Shown here in pieces: positions 23,601-34,445 of a stretch of 64,000 nt of DNA; position 1 is the first letter of the stretch; each line of letters starts with the position of its first letter. This DNA is from Siphonodentalium dalli (taxonomy: Eukaryota > Mollusca > Scaphopoda > Gadilida > Siphonodentaliidae), in contig CP136063.1 of assembly GCA_032622095.1 (NCBI GenBank), forward strand, positions 118,442,723 to 118,506,722. The letters are read 5' to 3'. Under the pieces are notes generated by a model. It was given only the letters and a program-made list of their open reading frames with translations. It ran no database searches and was not told where the DNA came from. A program made the position numbers and the translations under genes.

Positions 23601-25336
23601 TTCTACGCCTTAGCAGAAAGGCATCCGTCAAATGTTAGGCTTTCAACATTCGAAGCCATATACAGAAGTTGTCCGGCTACGCCAGTACGTGAATATGTGA
23701 ATCGATGAACCATATATTGAGAAGTGGCTGGATGGGAAGATCAACATATGTATAGTTTGTTATCCACATTAGATAACCAAAATCTGCAAAATACGCAGAC
23801 AGATAGGTCCTTCTGAAAGCTAGTATACGCATCGACCGCATACCTTTGCAGTTTACCACGCAAGATGACTCTCAGATCCCATATGTAGCATCTGAATTAT
23901 ACCATAAGCTACCACGAATGAAGCTCGCCAAGAATAAGGATAAGAATATTTCCCAGCTTTCGAGACAAACACGTGAGCTTGACACCGGCATATGTGTTGT
24001 TTGAAACATTCCGATTAGTGGGACCCTTCTACCAAGAAGTGTAGAAAACTGTGTTGGTGTGAGCGAGATAGATTAATGTGACGAGACGGATGCTGGTCCA
24101 GATAATGCTGAATGTGGCAAATCAGAATAAGCTCAGGTACTGTTGTTTTGATTCTTGGAAGTCATACTATGACTATTCGGCGCACCCATATACGGTTACG
24201 GCCATTATGGGCGCTTAGTGGAGAATGGATTTCGAAATGCCACATCGCGATTATTGTGGGTTTTCATCCTTCCAGAAGGCGACGACCTATGTTGGAACTA
24301 ATAGATGGCTTATGTACCGTTTCGTCCAATCCATACATATTGATATTATGACAAAAAGTTGAAATTAGTATGTGACAATTTCGACCTCTTTTCCATTTCT
24401 GGCCGCCAGTTTGGCAGTCATCTTGACTGTGAGAGTTGGCCAAACTCAAATGAATACTTCATATCAATGTTCCATATGAATACTTCTTATCAATGTTCCA
24501 TATGGGTATAATTCGCGTAACAATAACGCCCATAGTAAGAAAGTAAAGGAATGTAAGCTTGTTTTCAAAGTTCGGACGCCATTTTGGCCGCCATCTTTGA
24601 TTCTGAAAACAATTTCCTTCATCAGATGCAAGGTAATTACTTCACCTCAGTATTTACAACTTAACTGTTAGCATGTGTGGAGTTTTCTCGGCAATAATGC
24701 CCAATGATGTGAACATGAGGGAATTTCGGTGATTTTTCAAAATTTGTCCGCCATTGTGGGCACCATTTTGGATTTGGGGGACTTTTATTTGGATGCAATA
24801 TAAGGAAAGTTATTCGACTAAGTGTTCCCAACTCACAATAGTAAGCAGGTGTGGAGTTGTCGTGACAATAACTCTCACTGATGTTAAAATCAGAGATTTT
24901 CGGCGATTTTTCTATTTCTGGTGGCCATTTTGGCCACCATCTTGGATTTGGGTGAATATTCCTCCACTCAGGTATAAGAGGAATCCTAGCCCGAGTATCT
25001 CCTGCACATATATAATCATGGCTGGAGTAATAATAGCAATAACACTCATTGATTCGAAACAGACATTGCGTTATTAGCGTCGTTTTGGCTTTGACCGGAT
25101 TATACCGGCATTTGGGAAAACGTGATATCGGACAAAAATATCCGTCAAGGAATGTATATTATGGTCCCCGTGTGTTCGCCAATGACTCTTCTAGACGATA
25201 AATGTATAAAATCGCGCCAAGGTGCCAATATTTTCCCACAGAGACAAACGAAAGGTGGTGAAATGTCAGAAAAATAGCAATTTTTCACATTTCGGCGGCC
25301 ATCTTGGCCGCCATATTGGATTTTTGGCTAATTTGT
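20635..25336. mobile_element. Family A giant foldback element, copy A2 (truncated)
   Basis: It starts TAGTCCAGGAGATATTGG at 20635 and follows A1 in reverse complement throughout, so A1 and A2 are in opposite orientation 13.8 kb apart. Like A1 it is a near-complete palindrome. The right end stops near 25336, inside GGCTAATTTGTG, lacking about 280 bp including the C tract and the tip. A 12 bp deletion lies just before that, and a ~100 bp module is missing at about 21448. Sequence between A1 and A2 is very close by eye, so even frame lengths coincide, but no recognisable protein is encoded. Confidence 0.85.
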
Positions 25337-25713
25337 GTAAACGAATGTGTAAACTTCGTTACTTTTTCGATTTCCAAACATTTTTGGGTGGTTATTTTGA
25401 GCTTTTTGGGCCATGTCTCCACATTTTGTCAACTTTATTGAACTAATTATTGATTATTTTACATCGTAGCACACGAGTATATTATTTTACGACATTTAGT
25501 AGGTTATTTAAACGTTTTGTTTTGAAAACAAGCCAGTTGTCGAAACGCACGTGCACCAGCTGTTGCCATCGAAGATATCCTTGTTGCCATCCAGGATACA
25601 AGATCGGAAACCGCCTTGGCGTTTTCGCGTGTATTTGATGAAATATAGCTAAATTGTAAGATAAAGAGAGGTATCAAGACGCCGCGTGGTCTGCGTGGTC
25701 TCTTCGAATACAC
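25337..25713. other. No gene seen
   Basis: About 380 bp between the truncated A2 end and the next element. No recognisable features apart from short unassigned frames. Confidence 0.5.
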
Positions 25714-26616
25714 GAGAAGTCGGCCCCGCGCGAAGTCGGCCACATACGAAGACGGCCCCGCGAGAAGTCGGCCCCAGAGAAGTCGGCCCCATTTATAACA
25801 GAACTATTGTTTAAAATCAATCTTTATTTATTTTATGAAATATGAAACTGATAATATAATGACAATATAACAATAACAAATACAGTTAACAATTCAAACA
25901 ATGTCGTCGTCGCTATCGCTGTCGCTCTCGTTGTCGGTGATGGGTGCTGAAATATCTGCGATCTTTCGTAGCAGCAGTATAGTGTAAGTTTAACTTGTCG
26001 TTAATTCTCAGTCTCTGTACAACTTCCACAGGTTGAAAATTTGCCCCGGCACATGTGTGGTTTTGCTACGTTGAATTCTACGCAGCTTATTCTCCCTCAT
26101 CAACTGCTGCTGGAGGGGAATTATCTTTGCCTCGGAATGCAGTTTAAGCGGCACCAAGACATAGTAAGTTTGCACCGCCGGCATTGTGCTGAATTGAGGA
26201 ATGTATGAAAATCTGATAGCTGGATACGTCTATAAATCCGAAGTGAGAATAATGAGCTAATGGCTTCGTTCGCTAAGCAGCAATCAACAGTACTTAGCGG
26301 TTTCTTTCATTGTCTGTTGGCAACCATCATTGTTTTTATAACTGAGCCGCTGTCAGTGTCAGTGACTGTCCATAAGTGAAGTTCATTTTGTTATTACAAC
26401 TAAGAAAACACTGCGGACTTCACAATTAGCCTACACAAACATGACACTAAATCAATCAAATTAAGTTGGGGACCTCATAATTAGCCTAAATAAACACTAT
26501 ATCAATAAAATTAAGCCGATTTAATCCCTTCTAATTAATGGGGCCGACTTCTCTGGGGCCGACTTCGCGCGGGGCCGTCTTCGTATGGGGCCGACTTCGC
26601 GCGGGGCCGACTTCTC
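25714..26616. mobile_element. 903 bp element with 79 bp inverted ends made of GTCGGCCCC repeats
   Basis: 25714-25792 and 26538-26616 are inverted copies of 79 bp. Each holds five consecutive 15-18 bp repeats around AAGTCGGCCCC (with GAGA, GCGC, ATAC or CAGA spacers). The third has a distinct AAGACGGCCCC variant in both copies, so the internal order is preserved. The middle is about 745 bp and carries a 58-codon minus-strand frame and a short acidic frame. A degenerate relative of the end lies at 20366-20458. No target duplication is visible. The transposon class is unknown. Confidence 0.8.
26008..26184 (-). CDS. Candidate 58-aa protein inside the 903 bp element
   Basis: An ATG-to-TGA frame of 58 codons runs leftward inside the inverted-repeat element. 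It begins MPAVQTYYVLVPLKLHSEAK. The C-terminal half is basic (RENKLRRIQRSKTTH) and ends NLWKLYRD. Shortly downstream on the same strand, in another frame, an acidic stretch ending NESDSDSDDDIV closes with a stop (25894-25975). The two could be exons or frame-shifted parts of one protein with a basic body and acidic tail, but I cannot identify a clean GT-AG intron. I recognise no family. A decayed transposon-encoded protein or a captured gene fragment are both possible. Confidence 0.3.
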   Translation of the reverse strand: MPAVQTYYVLVPLKLHSEAKIIPLQQQLMRENKLRRIQRSKTTHVPGQIFNLWKLYRD

Positions 26617-27089
26617 CAGATATCGTCTCTTGTCGTCAATCGCGCACCTGTCATCGAAAATGGGTAAGAACAAAATTTACTTTGAAACACATAATTCGCA
26701 AAAAATACAAAATATCGACACTTGTTTTACCCTTAAGTGCACACATAATTCAATAGAAAATTTGATTTGCGTTTTTTATTTTAAGATCGACGAAATATCT
26801 ATGACTATCGAGTTGTTTTTGTGGGATACGTGTCATGTATTCGGCTTCCCTATTTTCGTGGTGATAGTCACAGTCACACAGTGGTGCTAATATAATCCGT
26901 AATGGGGTCGTTGTCGTAACGTTTTATACACAAATGCACACCGTGTGCATTTATGTATACATACGTATGCAAACCAGTATCAGTAAATAATTGCGGTCTG
27001 CTTCAATTCAGACTATCTTTCTCTTCCGTTGTTCTGAATCTGATCACAGTTGTTGGCCATTATAATTTATATATAAGTAGTAGCCCTAG
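26617..27089. other. No gene seen
   Basis: AT-rich flank between two elements. The 101-codon frame over 26585-26890 starts inside the repeat end and shows no family resemblance. Confidence 0.5.
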
Positions 27090-27425
27090 AGTAAGAATAA
27101 TAGGAAAGTTGGGAAACAACATGTTAAATTTTTTTTTTAAACCCACCCACCTCCCCTGCTGCACTCGAAATCTCATCAAAACGAATACGCTTAGGACATG
27201 AATAACTACGTATGCAAAACTATTGAATATCGATAATCACACTTACCATACATTTCTTGAGAGGTATATCCAGAAAAGCAACTTTTATCAGGTGAACATA
27301 ATCAAAATCATGATAAAATTTGGCTCGACACAACATCATTAGCACGGAAATGTTAGGATCGATAACTCTTTTGAAAAGTCTGGTTGGCGATTACCGCAAT
27401 ACGATAGGGGAACACTTTGACGTTC
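27090..27425 (+). repeat. Outer inverted repeat, left copy
   Basis: Pairs in reverse complement with 43500-43850 over about 335-350 bp with few differences. It begins AGTAAGAATAATAGGAAAGT and runs through CCCACCCACCTCCCCTG, CTTGAGAGGTATATCCAG and CGATTACCGCAATACGATAG. Between this repeat and the family B termini the two sides do not match. The outer repeat may therefore be an older or separate foldback unit into which B inserted. Confidence 0.88.
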
Positions 27426-27570
27426 GTACTCATATTTCACCAATTTTTGTACCTGGCTTACCTGTCCTAAGTTTAACGGGAAAATGGCTAATTGTTATTC
27501 TATTTGTCATTTTATACATATTTATCACCCCGTTTATTATAGTCGGGCAGCTAGGTACACCCCCTATGGA

Positions 27571-27595
27571 CCCCCCCCCCCCCCCCCCCCCCCCC
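27571..27595 (+). repeat. C25 homopolymer in B left tip
   Basis: 25 consecutive C follow CCCCTATGGA, about 33 bp from the tip. The right tip has 18 G at the mirror position (43340-43357). Family A has a C/G run at the same relative place. Confidence 0.95.
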
Positions 27596-28599
27596 AAGGA
27601 CTCTTCTGGACCGATTTTTTTTATGTACCTGGACACCTCTAGAGTAGAATTCCGGATGTTAACAAGAAAACAACATGGCCGCATATGACGTAATCAAAGA
27701 TTTCGCGATTTGACCCTATGTCTATTTATATGACGATTGTGGAAAAACTAATTGAGATATGACATTGCAATCAATTGCATTTTATTCCTTATATATTTCT
27801 ACGTCAACTGATATCAAATTTGAAAATCAAAATCCAAGATGGCCGCCAGAATATGGCACAGAATTTGACAAATTTGATTTAAAAAAAAAAAAAATCCAGA
27901 AAAAACACAAAACCAATCATAAAATGTCACAAATATTTGAACATTATGACGTTTATATGACCGCAAGTAATCCTTCAATATCATCTGACCAAAAAATCTG
28001 TAATCGACAAATCAGGAAGAAAGCAAAATGGCCGCCAGTGCGATCATCCACAATAGTCGGTGCATTTCGCAATATTACCCTATGTCTATTTATATGACAA
28101 TTGTGGAAAAAACAATTGAGTTATGACATTGCAATGAATTGCATTCGGTTCCTTATATATTTCTACTTTAACTGATGTCAAATTTGTAAATAAAAATTTA
28201 AGATGGCCACCAGAATATGGCTCATAATTTGAGAAATTCGATTTTTTTTTCAACAATTTTTTCAGAAAAAAACACAAAACCAATCATAATATGTCACACA
28301 TATTTGAATATTATGACGTTTATATGACTGCAACTAATCCTTCAATATCATCGGACAAAACAATCTGCAATCGACAACTTAGGGAGATAACAAAATGGCC
28401 GGGCAGTGCGATGTGGTGTATTCCTCGTACTTTTCTGGTGTCAATGATGCCAGTAAAGACCCAAACTGACCGCTATGATATGCCTCAATTTAGAGAACAT
28501 GCCTGTTTTCTTTACAGAGATCATATTATAAATAATATTTAAGTATTGTTTTCAAGTAGTTTTTAAATGTTTCCGGGCAATTTCATGGGCCCGCGCTTC

Positions 28600-31000
28600 A
28601 TTTATTGTTCAGGTCTTTCAGGTATTGACCAGTAACTGTTTTAGTCTGATTTTTTTTCGGAAAATTAAACACCATTAAGTCTACTGGGTGATTAACTTCA
28701 CGTCCCAACATAAGTTTATTTGGAGTTTGGCCAGTAATTCTGTGCACTGATGATCTTAGCGTGCCTGCTATTTGGGGAAGGAATTTGTCCCAGCTTTGTT
28801 GGTTTTTGTTAGCGAATCATCGGACCGCATTCATCAGGGTCCTGTTTTAACGTTCCACCTGGCCATTTGCCGTAGGTTGATAATGGGTCGTTCGGGTTTT
28901 ATGTATCTGGAGTAACTCGCACAGAACAGTTTAATTTCAAAACATGGGCCCTGGTCCGTCGACATTTGCAAGGGGCATCCGAAGCGTGCAAATAATTCAT
29001 TCACCGCTGCACATGCCATCGTTTTTGTGGTCTGATCAGGAAAGGGATTACACTCCACCCACTTAGTAAACTTATCCGTGATCACCAGAATGTATTTGTC
29101 ATCCTGTTCACTAAGTGGTAATGGTCTCAGGAAATCCAGGTACACTCTTTCCATTGGATTACCCACAGGAAGGTTTGCATTCCCCACTTGGCATGCCTCG
29201 ATGGTTTCTTCCCTTGATTGCATTGGGGCAGGCCCCTATGAATGATTCAATGTCTTGGGTAATTCCATGCATAGAAGTACGTTTTGGCTCAAGCTTTGGT
29301 ACGCACCACTCTCTGATGATCAGAAGTGAGTATATCATAAGCAATAGCCAAGATCTCAGCCGCAAATTGGCTTGCTTGGAATGACTAAAACCTGCTCCCA
29401 ATTTCTATTTTATCTTATACAGTAATTAATGTACTATCACAAATCTCTGACGATTAATCCAGATATATTTAGTGGCCTTGATGGAGATGAATAATTCACC
29501 CTCTGTTGGTTCTTGACCGGATTCTATCCACGCAATGACTGAGGATAGATCCTGTTCCTTACGCTGTTTCTCAAGTTCAACTAGGGTGCATATACCCGCC
29601 AAGTTTAGATCGGGATGGATCTGAGCTTGCAACTTGTCTCATATTAACCTTTGTCTTATATATGTGGTGGTAATGCAAGTCCAATTTTGAGTGCATCCAT
29701 CTAGTGCCTGGGCTGACACAGACAACACATGGCTTGCAATCCGACCAGTTGCCTCCTGGGTCCCAAGGCAGTCCTTGGAATCCATCTTGCCAGCATTCCT
29801 CACCTGAGTAATTAGTGGAGGTTACCATTGAGACAGCTGGAGTCACTTGGCCATTCTAAGTTACAAACTCCCATAAACCCCTGGTCTAAAGCTACAATGT
29901 TATCAAACTTCCTCTTCAAATCTAGCCCAGGTTCGCTGGAGATGCTGACAGTATTTGCAGCCCTTGCATGGCAACTTGTCAAGGTCACAGCCTGCAGTAT
30001 ACTGCTGGCAAGTGACCTAAATTTGTATTCTGGAGAGGGCGTCACCCATCAACCATTTGAGGCTGCTATAATCCGCCCTTAAAAGGAAGGGCTTGCCCAA
30101 AATGTAGTGACGGAATTGCCGGTTAAAAACTTATGGCAGCCAGGAGTCCTTTCCGGGTTGTACAATACTGAATTTGCTCGGGGGTAAAGACAAAGCTACC
30201 ATGGGCAATCACTCGTTCCTTCATCCCTATGATCTGCAAGAGCTCCGCCTCGATGGCCAAACCCACTTGTATCGCATTCCAGGACAAAGGGGTCTTCTCA
30301 CTGTTGGGTAGTGCCGAGACGGGAGGAGACACCAGAGAGGCATTGAGTGTATCAAAGGCCTCCTGCGTTCTTCCCCATATGAATGGCTTGTTTTCCGTGA
30401 GGGCTTATAATGGTCTAGCCAGGCGACATAACTTTTGACAAAACTCAAAAGCCCGATGGTAGATCACCAGGCCACAAAAGCTTTCTACTTCCTTGGTACT
30501 TGATGGGCTTGGCCAGTATTTCACTGTTTCTATGGACTCATCATTCAGTTTTAAACCCCATCATGACTGACTATTCTTCCTAGAAAACATCGATTTGGTG
30601 CTGGAAGAACGCACATTTTTGGGGTTTTAATTCTAGGTGATATTTACGGAATCTCTGTAGTACTTCCTGGAGTTTCTGGAGGTGATTAGATAAGTGTGCT
30701 GAAGACCCTCAAATAACTACATTGTCGAGACAGCACAATGCTCCTGACCAGTTCAGGCCTTGGAAAACCAGGTTTATACCATCGACCAGGTATAAGGGCT
30801 TCCCGATAGCCCAAAGGCCATTTTGACAAATTCCCAGCTTCTGTGTTTTGTACTGAATGCCGTCTTTCAGCAGTCCTCATCTTTGACCAAGACTTGATGG
30901 TAGGCATATACCGGGCATGATAATAAGACGCCTTGTGGACCTGGATTTCCTTTAGAGCGAAGAATGTTAATTGACACGGTGAGATGTTTGATGCTAACAT
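28600..31000 (-). pseudogene. Decayed Ty3/gypsy pol (RT, RNase H, integrase)
   Basis: Reading right to left: reverse transcriptase pieces with GYHQV and MAFGL near 30900-30790 and KCAFFQHQ near 30600, then an RNase H entry AFDTLNASLVSPP near 30360 and TTRKGLLA near 30140. Next come the linker to the integrase (LEKQRKEQDLSSVIAWIESG at 29575-29510) and the integrase core with VYLDFLRPLP (first Asp), STDQGPCFE (second Asp) and QPTANGQVER (Glu) between 29150 and 28840. The integrase C-terminal part carries TGQTPNKLMLGRE near 28730. The pieces lie in several frames with many stops, so the element is dead. No LTRs are visible. It sits wholly in the loop of the nested foldback unit. Ty3/gypsy is firm from RT-RH-IN order and motifs. 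The clade is unknown. Confidence 0.85.
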
Positions 31001-31479
31001 AGATGAACTATTTGGCACCGAGTCATAAAAATTTGACCACGTAAGATGTTACTGACGCCACACATAAAACGGGTGAACTCCCGTGTTGATCATTTGAATA
31101 AGTACAGTATTCTGTCACCATTGGAAAATGGACGGACCGATGACGAAGGGATTTTAGAGACACTGTGGTCCGAATGTGCATTCTTCCATCAACACTCTAA
31201 GATTTGCGTGTGGAAGGAAACATTGAAGCTCTGACGGTGAAGATATTGAATCCGATGATATCAGGATAATAAATACTAGATGTGCCCGTCTTTTTTGCCA
31301 CAGGCTACTCGTGGAGTCTGTTCATGATGAATAATGTTGAGGTTGGAGCTACTTGTGTAACGTGTACATACAAATTGTCACACAAATCGTGACATGGTTT
31401 ATTTTCAATGGCCCTGGTGTCTGATTCCTCCTCATTGGTATGGGTAGATAGGAGGGTTTATACTCTCTGAACAGAATAC
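31001..31479. other. No gene seen between pol remnant and B-type end
   Basis: About 480 bp lacking clear motifs. It could include upstream gag or protease sequence of the gypsy copy, but I cannot recognise it. Confidence 0.4.
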
Positions 31480-31765
31480 ATAGCACAATGTGTGGAATGG
31501 TATATATAAAGAGCAAAACGCAATTTACCTCAATTTAATATCTCATACAGTTTGTTCCAATCATGTAACTATAAACTTAGGGGTAATTGCAAAAAAAAAT
31601 TCACCCTCCTGTGGCCATTTTGGATTAAGTCATGTGCGTCTAAGACGATTCTTGTTAACATTCAAAGTTCTACATTAGTTGTGTCCAGGACTCCAGGTAC
31701 ATACAAAAATAAGTCATGAGAACTCGGGTTCCATACCAGGTATACCACACTACCAGACTATATAA
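31480..31765 (-). mobile_element. Solo, diverged family B-type terminus
   Basis: Read on the minus strand it shows TATATAGTCTGG, GTATACC, GTACCTGGAGTCC, ATGTTAACAAGAA and AAAATGGCCACAGG. A stretch matching the B segment CATATCTCAATTAG-TTTTTCCACAAT then follows. The order and spacing equal those of the B tip but many bases differ and there is no homopolymer. This is a third relative of the A/B terminal plan. Confidence 0.65.
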
Positions 31766-32768
31766 TTATAAACAAAAATACGTTAAAAAACAGACATGAT
31801 CTCTAAATTAAGGCATATCGTAGCGGCAATTTTTGGTCTTTACTGGCATCATTGACACCAGAAACTAAGAGGAATACACCACGTGTAATACAGCGAATGG
31901 CTTACCCACAATCTTCATATAAATAGACATAGGGTAATATCGCGAAATGTACCGATTGTTGTGGGTGATCGCAATGGCGGCCATTTTGTTTTTCTCCCTA
32001 AGTTGTCGATTGCAGATTGTTTTGTCAGATGATATTGAAGGATTAGTTGCAATCATATAAACGTCATAATGTTCAATTATTTGTGACATATTATGATTGG
32101 TTTTGGTTTTGTTTTTTTCTGGAAAAAATTGTTGAAAACATCGAATTTCTCAAATTATGAACCATATTCTGGTGGCCATCTTGGATTTTGATTTACAAAT
32201 TTGACATCAGTTAACGTAGAAATATATAAGAAAACGAATGCAATTCATTGCAATGTCATAACTCAATTGGTTTTTCCACAATTGTCATATAAATAGACTT
32301 AGTAGTTGGGAAGCCCGCATATGTTCTATTTACACTTTTGCGTACAAAAGGTTTGACCCCCTAAAGTTGGTATCAATAATGGAACATTCTGAAAAACCGA
32401 TTTCTTAAGTTGCGCAATCCTGGGGTTTAGGGGCTGCTGAACCCCAAAAGTGCCAAAAATCACTTCTATTTACACTTCCGCGTACATCGATGAATTTGGT
32501 TTGATGATACTCCTAAGTGTACTCATTAAGAAAACACAACTTAAGAAAGGGATTTTCCTGGGGTTTTAAGATAAGAAGGGGGTCATCGGGTCACCCCTCA
32601 AAAACGTAAAAAATCACTTTTATTTACATGATTGCATTCGTCCAACGTGTGTATATTTGCGTACACCCCTGGAACGTTGCACTATTACAACCAATACATC
32701 CCTAAATCGATACGATCAACTTAAGAAATATATATTCATGTCGTTTTCTGATAAGAACGAGACTTGTT

Positions 32769-32769
<1 letters not shown>

Positions 32770-32819
<50 letters not shown>
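32770..32819 (+). repeat. C50 homopolymer
   Basis: Fifty consecutive C between TTGTTA and ACAACCCGATCC. The mirror position in the right arm (42193-42208) has 16 G, so the tract length differs threefold between arms of one element. Confidence 0.95.
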
Positions 32820-33258
32820 ACAACCCGATCCATTTCTAGAACTATAAGTGAGCCAGTTTTATGAAAATTATAGCGGGAAAATTAGTAAAATGTATACAAA
32901 TGTATATATTTTCGTGAAGCTAGACATAATGACACTTTTGGGCCAAAATGAAACTCACCATCCAAGATGGCCGCCAAAATGGCTGCCAGAAGTTGAAAAT
33001 ATGACATTTTGTCACAAATATCTTCTAGATCAATTCATGCTGGTTTGGAACTGGTTGAGTAATGCAACGTTTATTTTGTGTTTTTATATTAACTGATCAT
33101 TGGAGCAATTAAATATGCAATTATTGGGATCCTAACCCCTTCCGATCCCTCAAAAATTCGATTTTACAGAACGCAGTACAAAATTTTACAAAAAAATCAC
33201 AATTGAGATTATAGTCATATATCAACAAGAAATGAAAAGAACATTGTAATGTAAGTGA

Positions 33259-33679
33259 CAGTCCTTCCCAGGAGACGGGAGTGATTGCTCTCGCACCCGT
33301 ACGCACTCGTAATTTTCAAATCACGGGTACTAAAATTCGCACCCGTCCCTCATCTCAAAATACTAATGGAGACTGTAATTGTTGGTTCAATAGTGAACTA
33401 TTTTAATGTTTATTGAGATCCATTACCATCTCAGTACAACTATGGCATATTAAAGTGTAACTAGACATAGGTCTATTCCACAATGACGTTTTGTTTGAGA
33501 AAAACCCAACTGACAATTATGGTATGGGTGCAATTAGTTCAGTCATGAACGTAGTGCGTATCCTTCTACAAAATCTGCGAAAGCGGTCATGTTGACCTAG
33601 GGTGCAATATGACACCCGTCTTCTGAAGTACGGGAGCAAATAAATGTTCTCGCAGTGTTTTCCTCGTGGGAAGGGACTG
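33259..33679. mobile_element. 421 bp MITE, TIR CAGTCC(C)TTCCCA, 6 bp duplication
   Basis: It interrupts the B left arm. The right arm has no counterpart. Ends are CAGTCCTTCCCAGGAG and the inverse of CAGTCCCTTCCCACGAG. AAGTGA flanks both sides (33253-33258 and 33680-33685). The interior has no gene. CAG termini would suit hAT, but hAT usually gives 8 bp duplications, so the superfamily stays open. Confidence 0.75.
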
Positions 33680-34445
33680 AAGTGAGGCATATCATTACCT
33701 ATGGATATTCCAAATCTCTGGAACCACAAATCTTACCTTGGCTCAAAATGGCTGCGAAAATGGCCGCTAAAATATGGAAAATGGTAAATATTGCCCCAGG
33801 GTGTCCTGCAATCGCTTACAAGTTGTGGTTGATGTACACAATTGGCTAATCTGTTTTCTATACATTGCATACTAACATGTCTGATGCACCATTGATCATT
33901 TTTACTATTGTCACCACTGACATTTACCAGAAATATTGGACATAAATATCGGCAAGAATTCACTTTTCGGGGTTCGACCATTTGTTCAAGTAAAATGTAA
34001 CTATCTTTGGATTGAAAGGTGTCTATTGTTTTGGTCTATCTTAAATGTGTCACACTACGGTGTTTATAGACTAAATTGCTCAAGATGGCTTCCAAAATGG
34101 CAACCAAATTTGTAAAAAGTTAAAAGTTAACATATCCCGAACATTATTCTCTGCGTTATCCGAAAAAAAGTGGCAAATTGTGACTCACTTGGTTATTGTA
34201 CGTGTTAGTTACAATGTAATTAACTGACAACTACGTTCTATTATGTTTGTCCCAGTTCCGTATGGGGCATGACAAATTCATTTTAAAGTTGCAGTATGGA
34301 ATTTTGAGGAGAACCATATTATTGAAAGGAAATGGGCAGAACTTTGAGACTGAACTGAGATGAACCATGATATGTGGATATTCTGGCCCATTATGATAAA
34401 AATTTATCAACTGGATACAGGGTGGAAGCCAAGATGGTAGCCAGG

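Larger units (their letters stand above)
28085..32300. mobile_element. Nested foldback unit inserted in B left arm
   Basis: The B right arm reads ATTACCCTATAGTTAGGGAG without interruption. In the left arm this is split after ACCCTAT by 4.2 kb that begins GTCTATTTATATGACAATTG and ends with its inverse. Its own arms, 28085-28530 and 31785-32300, pair with each other and are diverged copies of the 27718-28080 segment of B. The loop (28530-31785) holds a Ty3/gypsy pol remnant and a diverged B-type end. This is a hairpin within the arm of a larger hairpin. Confidence 0.75.
32300..34445 (+). repeat. B left arm, inner part
   Basis: Pairs in reverse complement with 41027-42830. Matching landmarks in order: GCCCGCATATGTTCTATTTA (32333), CTTCCGCGTACATCGATG (32475), the C50 tract (32770), CCAAGATGGCCGCCAAAATG (32963), the GGGATCCTAACCCC segment (33126), GGCTCAAAATGGCTGCG (33741) and CTCAAGATGGCTTCC (34081). 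Identity is moderate to high by eye. A 421 bp MITE at 33259-33679 interrupts the match. Confidence 0.8.
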
